From the NCBI GenBank assembly GCA_022827045.1, contig JAJDTQ010000215.1, positions 1 to 33,804 of the forward strand: DNA of 33,804 bases. Direction: 5' to 3'. A program made the translations under genes and the position numbers. The notes below the pieces were generated by a model. That model was not told the DNA's origin and did not search any database. It saw only the letters and a program-made list of their open reading frames with translations. Shown here in pieces: positions 27,148-33,804 of the stretch (positions are counted from its first letter, which is position 1; the number at the start of each line of letters is the position of its first letter). Source of the stretch: Candidatus Binatia bacterium. GTDB taxonomy: Bacteria > Desulfobacterota_B > Binatia > UBA9968 > JAJDTQ01.

Positions 27148-28353
27148 ATGGCGTTCCAGCGACTGCGCAGACTCATGAGCGAAAGCGAAGACGAAGAGGC
27201 CGAGGCACAGCGCGACGTGGACATCACCTTCGGCATCGAGGAGGAGTTCTGGCTCGTCGATCCCGACAGCCGCGACATCATCGCCGACCCGGACACGGGG
27301 ATCTTTGATTGGTGTGAACGGAACCGCGGGCCCCACGGCTTCGTGCACGAGTTACTGCGCTCCCAGATCGAGTCCAACACCCGCGTGTGCGAGTCGGTGG
27401 CCGACCTGCGCGACGCTCTCAAGGAAACGCGCCGGATCGTGGCGGAGGCGGCGAGCCGCCACGGCGCCGCGATCATGGCGGCCTCGACCCATCCCTTCGC
27501 GGCGTGGGAGTCCCAGATGACCACGCCCAAGGAACGGTACGAACGGCTGACCACCACCCTTCAGGAAAGCGCGCGGCGCCTGCTGGTGAGCGGCATGCAC
27601 ATCCACGCCGGCTTCGGCGATGCCGATTCGCGGATCCGGGTGATGACGGCAATGCGGCGCTACCTGCCGCTGCTGCACGCCATCTCCACATCGTCGCCGT
27701 TCAGCGCCAGCCGCGAGACCGGGTACAAGTCCTACCGGTTGACCATCATGGGAGCCCTTCCGCGCACCGGCCTGCCCGGCCCCTTGTGGTCCCGGGCCGA
27801 GTTCGATCAACTGGTGGCCGAGTACCAGAGGATGAAGCTCATCGGCGACGGCAGCGAGCTGTGGTGGGACATCCGCCCGTCGGTGCGCTTCCCCACCATC
27901 GAGCTGCGCATCTGCGACCTGTGCCCGCGCGTCGACGACGCCATGTGCATCGCCGCCCTGTACGCCTCTCTCATCCGGCGGCTGTCACGGCTTGACCGCG
28001 AGGGAGAACTGCCGGCCGAGCCGCCGACGGAGATCATCGCCGAGAACCGCTGGCTGGCTCAGCGCTACGGCGTGCTCGGGTTCCACGGCGACACCCGCGC
28101 GGGAGGCCGCAAGGACATCGAGGATTTCACGACCGAGCTGGTGGAGGAACTGGCCGCCGATGCCGCCGCCCTGGGTTGCGAGCGGGAGCTGCAACACGCC
28201 CTCGCCATCATCCGCGAGGGCACCGGCGCGGACCGGCAGATCGACCTGTTCCGGCTGCGCCGGGTGGAGGGGGATACGGACGCCCAGGCGCTGCGCGCGG
28301 TGGTGGACTTGGTGATCGCGGAGACGACGGAGGGGATCGAGGAAGGATCTTGA
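27148..28353 (+). CDS. Carboxylate-amine ligase / glutamate-cysteine ligase type 2 (GCS2, YbdK family)
   Basis: The 401-aa protein is of the ATP-dependent GCS2 family, which joins glutamate (or another carboxylate) to an amine such as cysteine. FGIEEEFWLVDPDS (~28-41) is the family N-terminal signature with catalytic acidic residues. QIESNTRVC, SGMHIHAGFGD (~149-159) and ELWWDIRPSVRFPTIELRICD (~231-251) follow. I choose ATG 27148. An earlier in-frame ATG at 27058 lies within the MITE, and ATG 27175 has no ribosome site. Translation initiation depends on the MITE terminus directly upstream (AGGA, 7 nt). No gshB neighbour is present, so the product may be gamma-glutamylcysteine or another dipeptide. 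Confidence 0.9.
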   Translation: MAFQRLRRLMSESEDEEAEAQRDVDITFGIEEEFWLVDPDSRDIIADPDTGIFDWCERNRGPHGFVHELLRSQIESNTRVCESVADLRDALKETRRIVAEAASRHGAAIMAASTHPFAAWESQMTTPKERYERLTTTLQESARRLLVSGMHIHAGFGDADSRIRVMTAMRRYLPLLHAISTSSPFSASRETGYKSYRLTIMGALPRTGLPGPLWSRAEFDQLVAEYQRMKLIGDGSELWWDIRPSVRFPTIELRICDLCPRVDDAMCIAALYASLIRRLSRLDREGELPAEPPTEIIAENRWLAQRYGVLGFHGDTRAGGRKDIEDFTTELVEELAADAAALGCERELQHALAIIREGTGADRQIDLFRLRRVEGDTDAQALRAVVDLVIAETTEGIEEGS

Positions 28354-28508
28354 CGGACCTGACGCGGACGATCACCTCCGGTCCTCGTCACCCGACGCGC
28401 GGAAATTGCCGCCATCCGTGATTGCTGCTAGGCTACAGAAAAATTTTCGACCACTCTGAGAAGCGCCGCTGAACACGGTCCGGCGCTGCCAGTGCAGGAG
28501 GTTTTGCC

Positions 28509-29573
28509 ATGTCCGTGATCGATGCCGATACCCATGTCGACGAGTCCGATGCCACCTGGGCCGCGTTGGAGGGGACGCCCTATGCGAAGTACATGCCCGT
28601 GACGGTCCACATGTCCGACGAGGAGGCGAACCGGGCCGGCTTCAACACCACCACCCGGCGCAGTTGGGTAGTGGAGGGCAGGCTCCAGAACCGCGCGGTG
28701 CGGGACGAGATCAACCATCCGCCGCGGGTGCGGCGGGAGCTGGATGACGTGGAGGGCCGGCTCGCTCACATGGACGAGATGGGCGTGGACATCCAGGTCA
28801 TCTTCCCGACCTTCTTCATCCGCCACAACACCCAGAACGCCGAGGCCGAGTGGGCGCTGACCACCACCTACAACCGCTGGCTGGCCGAGAAGTGCGCGCC
28901 CACCAACGGGCGGCTGCAGTGGGCCGCGGTGCTGCCGTGGCTGGATCCTCAAATGGGCGTCGAGGAGCTGCGCTGGGCCAAGGAACACGGCGCGTGCGGC
29001 ATCTTCAAGCGCGGCTTCGACATCGGCCGCAAGGTCACCGACCCGCATTTCTTTGCGGTGTACGAGGAGGCCAACCGCCTGGACATGCCGCTGTGCATCC
29101 ACACGGGCCACCCGCTGCCGTCGCGCGAGTGGGACCGGGGCTTCCCCATCATGTACGCCTTCGCCGAGTTGGTGACTTCCAAGGTGCCGGAAATGTTCCC
29201 CAACCTGCGGTTCGGTTTCATCGAATCGGGGGCGTCGTGGATTCCCTACGTGATGTCGCAACTGGGAGCCACCAAGCGCGCCGCGCTTCGCGGCACGGGG
29301 ACCGCGCTGCCGCAACTGTGCGACCTCGACCCCGACATCTTCCGCACGAACCGCACCTACATCACCATCGACCCCATCGACGATGTCGAGGCGCTTCTGA
29401 AGTTCCACACCGAGGACAACCTGATCATCGGCACGGACTACAGCCACACCGACATCTCCGCCAACCTGAGCGGGCTCAACGAGGTGCACAACTGGGTGGA
29501 CGAGGGGCGGATCGACAAGGATCAGGCCGAGAAGATCCTCAACGCCAACTCGCGGGTGTTTTACGGGCTGTAG
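28509..29573 (+). CDS. Amidohydrolase-2 family protein (ACMSD-like metal-dependent hydrolase/decarboxylase)
   Basis: This is a 354-aa TIM-barrel enzyme. The metal-site N-terminus reads VIDADTHVDE (3-12), where many members have DxHxH. CIHTGHP (~198-204), GFIESGASW (~236-244) and IIGTDYSHTD (~303-312) carry the other metal and acid residues. ACMSD and gamma-resorcylate decarboxylase relatives perform non-oxidative decarboxylation or hydrolysis, and this subgroup is common beside aromatic-degradation genes. The substrate cannot be read. GCAGGAGG precedes the ATG. It ends 21 bp before an 18-bp hairpin shared with the converging gene. Confidence 0.88.
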   Translation: MSVIDADTHVDESDATWAALEGTPYAKYMPVTVHMSDEEANRAGFNTTTRRSWVVEGRLQNRAVRDEINHPPRVRRELDDVEGRLAHMDEMGVDIQVIFPTFFIRHNTQNAEAEWALTTTYNRWLAEKCAPTNGRLQWAAVLPWLDPQMGVEELRWAKEHGACGIFKRGFDIGRKVTDPHFFAVYEEANRLDMPLCIHTGHPLPSREWDRGFPIMYAFAELVTSKVPEMFPNLRFGFIESGASWIPYVMSQLGATKRAALRGTGTALPQLCDLDPDIFRTNRTYITIDPIDDVEALLKFHTEDNLIIGTDYSHTDISANLSGLNEVHNWVDEGRIDKDQAEKILNANSRVFYGL

Positions 29574-29594
29574 GAAACACCGTTACGTCGCATG

Positions 29595-29634
29595 AACGAG
29601 AAAGGGCGGGTCTCAGGACCCGCCCTTTCTCGTT
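29595..29634. terminator. Bidirectional terminator between converging genes
   Basis: A perfect 18-bp stem (29595-29612 with 29617-29634, arm AACGAGAAAGGGCGGGTC) has a 4-nt TCAG loop between the amidohydrolase (ends 29573) and the minus-strand molybdopterin subunit (ends 29638). Each arm ends in A/T-rich bases but without a long T-tract. Position and stability support termination in both directions. Confidence 0.85.
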
Positions 29635-29637
29635 GGT

Positions 29638-31845
29638 TCACCCGGACCGACGCATGGCGCGCCAGACCTTCTCCGGCGTCAGCGGCAGGTCCCTGACCCG
29701 GGCGCCGGTGCAGCGGAAAACCGCGTTGGCCACGGCGGGCGCCACTGGAATGATGCCTCCCTCGCCCATGCCCTTGGCGCCGTAGGGGCCCGGGCCGTCG
29801 CCGTTCTCCACCAGTATCGATTCGAAGGTCGCGGGCAGGTTCCCGAAGCCGGGCACGCGGTAGTCCACGAGGTTGGGGTTGAGGATCTGGCCGTCGCCGT
29901 ACTCGATGGACTCCATCAGCGCATGGCCGATGCCCATCATGGCGGCGCCCTCGTCCTGGCCCTCGCACTGGAGCGGGTTCAACGCCTTGCCAACGTCCGC
30001 GGCCATGATGTAGCGGCCGAGCCGGACCTCACCCGTGTCCCGGTCCACGTCGAGCTCCATCGCACCGATGCCGATCTCCCAGAAGAGCGGGTTGGCGGGG
30101 GTCGTGGCCATGCCGCTGTGGGCGTAGCCGCGGCCGACGATCTCGCCTCCCTGCATGGCGAAGTGGCGGCGGATCAGGTCGCCGTAGGAGACGCTCTGGC
30201 CGCCCGCCCAGGCCTCGCCGTCCGCCAGTTCCACGGCCTCGCGCGGAGCCTCGAAGTGCTCCATGGCCAGCTCCAGGATCTGCTCGCGGGCGTCGGCCGC
30301 GGCCAACTGGGTGGCCTTGCCCATGACCGTGGTGGAGCGGCTCGACCCGGTGGAGCGGTCGTAAGGGGTGTAGGCCGTATCCGGCGGGCGTACCCGCACC
30401 TTGTCCAGCGGGACGTGCAACTCCTCGGCCGCGATCTGGCTCATGACCGTGCGCGAGCCCTGGCCGATCTCCGAGGTGCCGATGAGCAGCACCACGCTGC
30501 CGTCGGAAAGCGCGTGCACGGTGGAGGTGGACGCCAGTGGCGCCCCCGGGTCGGTGACGCCGAAGGCCAGTCCCCGGCCTGCCCCGCTGGAGGCCACCGG
30601 TCCGTCCCACCCGATGCGCTCGGTGACCCGGCCGAGCCCTTCCCGGAGGTCCGCGTCCAGGGGCTTGCCGCCGGGCTTCAACTCCTCGCCCCGGTGCAGC
30701 AGGTTCTTCAGGCGGAAGTCCAGCGGGTCCATGCCGAGCCGGTCGGCAAGGATGTCCATCTGCGACTCGTTGGCCCAGGCGGTCTGCGGACCGCCGATGG
30801 AGCGGAAAGACGCCGCCGACACCGTGTTGGTGTACACACAGTGAGACTCCACCCGGATGTGAGGGATGCGGTACGGGCCGAGGATGCGCGTGAGTGTGCG
30901 GCTCGTCACCACCGGACCCAGCTCGGCGAAGGCGCCGGTGTTGAGGAAGATCTCCGCCTGCTTCGCCACCAGGGTGCCGTCACGCCGGGCGCCGGTGCGC
31001 ACGCGGCACAGGGCCGAGTGGCGCCGCACCGTCATCATCGCCTCGGAGATGTTCTGGGCCACCCGCACCGGCCGCCCGCCTTTCTGCGCGAGGGCCACCA
31101 CCAGCGGCTCGATCTTGGCGCCGGATTTGCTGCCGTAGGCGCCGCCCACGTAGGGGATGATCACCCGGACGGCGGCCAGCGGCAGGTCGAAGATGTGGGC
31201 CAGCTCCAGCTGCACGCCGAAGGGGTGGGCGCAGGAGCTCCACACGGTGACGCCGTCGGCATCGACCCTGGCGATGGCCACATGGGGCTCCATGGCGTAG
31301 TGGTACACCATGGGGAAGGTGAAGGTGTCCTCGACGACAGTGTCGGCCTCGGCGAAACCGGCCGCCACGTCGCCCTTCTCCAGGCGGTCGCTGAAGCAGA
31401 TATTGCCGGGCGCGGACTCGTGAACTTGCGGCGCACCGTCCGCGATGGCCTCCTCGATACCGGTCACCGCCGGCAGGGGCTCGTACTCCACCGCCACCGC
31501 CCGCAGCGCGTCCTCCGCCGCGCTCTCGTCGTCTGCCGCCACCGCCGCCACGGGCTGACCGGCGAAGAGCGCACGATCCAGCGCCACGATGGGATGATCC
31601 CGGATCCGGCCGCTGAACCACGGGTTCCGGTGGCGGAAATCGTCGCGGGTGAGCACCGCGCGGACGCCGGGGACCCGCTCCGCCGCGCCGGTGTCGATGG
31701 AAAGGATGCGTGCGTGGGCATGGGGGCTCCGCAGGATCTTGCCGCAGAGCATGCCCGGAACGGCGATGTCGGAGGCGTATTCGGCCTGCCCCGTGACCTT
31801 GGCCACGCCGTCCACGCGGGCCGCGGCAGTGCCGATGATGTTCAT
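29638..31845 (-). CDS. Xanthine dehydrogenase-family molybdopterin-binding subunit, second copy
   Basis: The 735-aa protein starts at ATG 31843-31845 (MNIIGTAAARVDGVAKVTG), 19 nt after the preceding hydrolase stop. The hammerhead domain is at ~10-115 (GQAEYASDIAVPGMLCGKIL, LFAGQPVAAVAADD). The molybdopterin loops are VGGAYGSKSG (~232) and GSSRSTTVMG, and the catalytic Glu lies in KGMGEGGIIP (~695). It differs substantially from the copy at 751-3027, so it is not a recent duplication. FAD and Fe-S subunits are again absent. Operon partners are a metallo-hydrolase and a methyltransferase. The substrate is unknown; the AYRCSFR CO-dehydrogenase loop is missing. Confidence 0.9.
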   Translation of the reverse strand: MNIIGTAAARVDGVAKVTGQAEYASDIAVPGMLCGKILRSPHAHARILSIDTGAAERVPGVRAVLTRDDFRHRNPWFSGRIRDHPIVALDRALFAGQPVAAVAADDESAAEDALRAVAVEYEPLPAVTGIEEAIADGAPQVHESAPGNICFSDRLEKGDVAAGFAEADTVVEDTFTFPMVYHYAMEPHVAIARVDADGVTVWSSCAHPFGVQLELAHIFDLPLAAVRVIIPYVGGAYGSKSGAKIEPLVVALAQKGGRPVRVAQNISEAMMTVRRHSALCRVRTGARRDGTLVAKQAEIFLNTGAFAELGPVVTSRTLTRILGPYRIPHIRVESHCVYTNTVSAASFRSIGGPQTAWANESQMDILADRLGMDPLDFRLKNLLHRGEELKPGGKPLDADLREGLGRVTERIGWDGPVASSGAGRGLAFGVTDPGAPLASTSTVHALSDGSVVLLIGTSEIGQGSRTVMSQIAAEELHVPLDKVRVRPPDTAYTPYDRSTGSSRSTTVMGKATQLAAADAREQILELAMEHFEAPREAVELADGEAWAGGQSVSYGDLIRRHFAMQGGEIVGRGYAHSGMATTPANPLFWEIGIGAMELDVDRDTGEVRLGRYIMAADVGKALNPLQCEGQDEGAAMMGIGHALMESIEYGDGQILNPNLVDYRVPGFGNLPATFESILVENGDGPGPYGAKGMGEGGIIPVAPAVANAVFRCTGARVRDLPLTPEKVWRAMRRSG

Positions 31846-31864
31846 GGGTTTGACGGACGCCGCG

Positions 31865-32761
31865 TCAAAACTCCATACAGTCCTCTGCGACGACCACCTC
31901 GCCCGCGTAGCCCTTCCGCACCTCTTCGGCAAAGGGCTCGTAGTCCGTGGAGTCCACGCGGCGAGTCAGGTGGGACAGCACCACCTTCTTGACGCCGGCC
32001 TGCGTGGCCAGGGCGGCGATGTTGTCGAGGCCCATGTGTCCCTGGGTGGCCTGGCGCATGATGCCTTCCTGCTCGGCCGTGCTCATGGCCTCCCAGCGGC
32101 CGTCCTTGATCATGGCGTTCTTGCGTTCGTCGCACGAGGAGGTTTCGGTGACCATTACGTCGGCGCCCCTGGCCAGCGCGGTGACGGCGGCGCTGGCGCC
32201 GGTGTCGCCGGTGAACACGATGACCCGGTCGGGGGTCTCGAAGCGGTAGGAGTAGGACTTGTAGCGGCCTTCGGCGGCGCCGCGGTGGAAGCTGAAGTGG
32301 GTGTTCTCCACCGACGTCACCCGGATGTTGTCGTCCTGGTAGACCTCGCCGATGCCCACGTCGTGGCCGAAGAACACCTTGTCGAGCGGGACGCTGCGGC
32401 CGCCGTCGGCGATGCGGATGTCGGCGCTGATGCTGCAGTAGCGCACCGTGGCATCCACCAGCTCCTGCGTCCGGGGCGGGCCGTAGACGTTGATGGGCTC
32501 GGTGCGCTGGCCGTCCCACGCCAGCGCCATGAGGGTGGCCAGGCCCGCGGTGTGGTCGTCGTGATGGTGGGTGAGGAAGATGATCCCGACCTTGCGGACG
32601 TCCGCGCCGGCCCTGGCCATGCGCCGCGCCACGCCGTCGCCGGCGTCCACGACGTAGTAGGTGCCGTTGACCGTGAGCAGATGGGAGGTCTGCGCACGAT
32701 GCGGGGTCAGCGAGGGCCCGCCCGACGTGCCCAGGGTGATGAGTGACGATGGCGTCTTCAT
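31865..32761 (-). CDS. Metallo-beta-lactamase-fold hydrolase (RNase Z-like)
   Basis: The 298-aa protein starts at ATG 32759-32761 (MKTPSSLITLGTSGGP), with AAGGAG 8 nt upstream; a longer start would run into the methyltransferase gene. The metal site THHHDDHTAG (~70-79) is the HxHxDH signature. FTGDTG (~198-203) gives the bridging Asp, and VVLSHLTRR (~260) the last His. The opening GTSGG and layout resemble the ElaC/RNase Z and arylsulfatase-like group. It could hydrolyse small cyclic esters or phosphodiesters rather than tRNA; the long exosite of tRNase Z is not evident. It is the middle gene of a three-gene minus-strand operon. Confidence 0.88.
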   Translation of the reverse strand: MKTPSSLITLGTSGGPSLTPHRAQTSHLLTVNGTYYVVDAGDGVARRMARAGADVRKVGIIFLTHHHDDHTAGLATLMALAWDGQRTEPINVYGPPRTQELVDATVRYCSISADIRIADGGRSVPLDKVFFGHDVGIGEVYQDDNIRVTSVENTHFSFHRGAAEGRYKSYSYRFETPDRVIVFTGDTGASAAVTALARGADVMVTETSSCDERKNAMIKDGRWEAMSTAEQEGIMRQATQGHMGLDNIAALATQAGVKKVVLSHLTRRVDSTDYEPFAEEVRKGYAGEVVVAEDCMEF

Positions 32762-32783
32762 GGGGTGCTCCTTCCGCGAATCC

Positions 32784-33593
32784 CTAGCTGCCGGACCGCT
32801 TCTCTCCGGCGACCAGACCATAGTGGAAGCCGCCGCTGATGTGAAGCGATTCGCCGGCCTTCTCGTATCGGAAATACCTTCTTCCAAAGCGTTCCCTCAG
32901 CTCCGCCGGGCGGCTTTCCAGCTCGTCCGCTACCTCGACCCAGTGGCGGCCCGTGGGGATACCCTCGGTGCCGTCCTGGTCCACGGTGTACGTGTGGCAG
33001 TCCGCGCGCACCACCTCCAGGCCACCCGACGTCATCAACCCGCGGATCTCCTCCACCGTGAAGAAACGGAATCCCGCGCCGTGGGAGCGCTGAAAGACCT
33101 CGTTGATGAGCCCGTCGACTTCGGCGTCCCGCGCGTCGTCCGCCGCCAGGATCACCGGATCGAGTATGAGCAGACGGCCGCCGGGCTTGAGCACGCGCCT
33201 CGCCTCCTTGACCATGTCGTGCGCGCTGACGAAGTGATGGAGACTGAACGCCACCCACGCGCGATCGAACGTGCCGGCCCGTAACGGCAGGCGCTCCGCC
33301 GTGGCGGCGATTCTCCCGTAGCGGGGAATGGGATCCGCGTCCGGCTGCTGCGACACCCTGAGCATCGCCAGGGCCTCATCGATGCCGACGATGCCGCCGT
33401 CCGTCACGTGCCGCGAAACCGGGCGGGCGAACCGGCCGGTGCCGGTGGCCACGTCCAGAACCGTCTCGGCGCCCCGCAGCTCCATGGCCTCGATCAACCG
33501 CTCTGCCAGCCGTCCGCGGATGTCCGACATGGCCGCCCGCCGGTCGAACTCGGCGGCGTGGGCGCGGTCGTGGAAATGTGAGGGTTTGCTCAT
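32784..33593 (-). CDS. Class I SAM-dependent methyltransferase
   Basis: The 269-aa protein starts at ATG 33591-33593 (MSKPSHFHDRAHAAEF), with AGGAG 12 nt upstream. SAM motif I is VLDVATGTGRFARPV (~45-59). The acidic motif II lies in GIVGIDEALAML. Post-I AERLPLRAGTFDRAWVAFSLHH and motif III VLKPGGRLLILDP follow, as in the UbiE/Methyltransf_11 group. The reading frame stays open upstream through the divergent MITE to 33773, but those ~60 codons are repeat sequence. The stop is also C-TAG (AGC TAG), here with no element inserted. It precedes the hydrolase by 22 nt. The methyl acceptor is unknown. Confidence 0.9.
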   Translation of the reverse strand: MSKPSHFHDRAHAAEFDRRAAMSDIRGRLAERLIEAMELRGAETVLDVATGTGRFARPVSRHVTDGGIVGIDEALAMLRVSQQPDADPIPRYGRIAATAERLPLRAGTFDRAWVAFSLHHFVSAHDMVKEARRVLKPGGRLLILDPVILAADDARDAEVDGLINEVFQRSHGAGFRFFTVEEIRGLMTSGGLEVVRADCHTYTVDQDGTEGIPTGRHWVEVADELESRPAELRERFGRRYFRYEKAGESLHISGGFHYGLVAGEKRSGS

Positions 33594-33653
33594 GATGGCT
33601 CGCTCCTGCTCAAACCGGAAGCTTGCCACAGCCCGCCGCAAATTGCGCTGCCC

Positions 33654-33804
33654 TCTAGGGTCGCGTCCCGTGAGTTCCTGCCATAAGTCGCGCAGGAATT
33701 TTTGTCGTCGGCACGGCGCAATGACGCGCAGTGGCGGGTACCATGCGAGGAAGAGCACCGCCGCCGCCGACAAAAAGGACCAGCGAATTATGGCAGTAAC
33801 TCAC
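33654..33804. mobile_element. MITE copy D, divergent, cut by window edge
   Basis: It begins CTAGGGTCGCG and keeps the interior order of the intact elements (GCGCAGGAATTTTT, GTCGTCGGCA, GCGAGGAAGAGCA). The arms differ from copies A/B yet still pair with each other: GTGAGTTCCTGCCATAA near 33671-33687 against TTATGGCAGTAACTCAC at the end, one mismatch. The outer right ~15 bp lie beyond the window. Confidence 0.85.

Noticed and set aside
29923..31992. Plus-strand open frame of 689 codons
   Set aside because: Antisense to the second molybdopterin subunit; no recognisable motif.

Overview
The window is high-GC bacterial chromosome with strong GGAGG-type ribosome sites, tightly packed genes and no plasmid, phage or rRNA/tRNA genes that I can see. 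The gene mix (TRAP transport, orphan molybdenum hydroxylase subunits, MFS carriers, amidohydrolase, FAH-family and TPP enzymes, PhoX) fits a metabolically versatile uncultured environmental proteobacterium-like or Tectomicrobia/Rokubacteria-like lineage. This placement is inference from gene content only. The first ~85 bases are G/C homopolymer runs and look like a contig edge.

Layout. 1-3027 (minus): truncated MFS carrier and an orphan xanthine dehydrogenase-type molybdopterin subunit. 3041-6402 (plus): truncated MITE, Sir2 deacylase, BNR/Asp-box beta-propeller protein, MFS carrier. 6403-11631 (plus): an AT-rich leader and a TRAP operon (Tat-exported binding protein, intercistronic hairpin, enlarged DctQ, DctM with a long C-terminal coiled-coil domain). 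11660-18808 (plus): an accessory block holding a giant exonuclease-RecQ-UvrD helicase, an orphan VapB-like antitoxin translationally coupled to a NavAb-like voltage-gated sodium channel, a complete 165-bp MITE, and a RelB/RelE toxin-antitoxin pair with its own operator. 18836-26642 (minus): FAH-family enzyme, a second foldback element, TPP enzyme, ATP-grasp-like protein, trehalose-phosphatase, matrixin-like protease, and PhoX with a UUCG-loop terminator. 26982-29573 (plus): MITE, GCS2-type carboxylate-amine ligase, amidohydrolase. 29638-33593 (minus): methyltransferase, metallo-beta-lactamase-fold hydrolase and a second orphan molybdopterin subunit, closed by an 18-bp bidirectional terminator shared with the amidohydrolase. 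The right edge carries a divergent MITE copy.

The strongest unexplained signal is a family of CTAG-ended foldback elements (17986-18150, 26982-27146, 3041-3149, 33654-end, and a 12-bp tip at 744-755) plus an unrelated CTAG-ended element at 19773-19952. In three places the element's terminal CTAG supplies the TAG stop codon of the adjoining gene, and the paired arms of different copies have diverged in concert. The second is the locus where an orphan VapB antitoxin runs directly into a sodium channel whose first codons look like a leftover vapC start.
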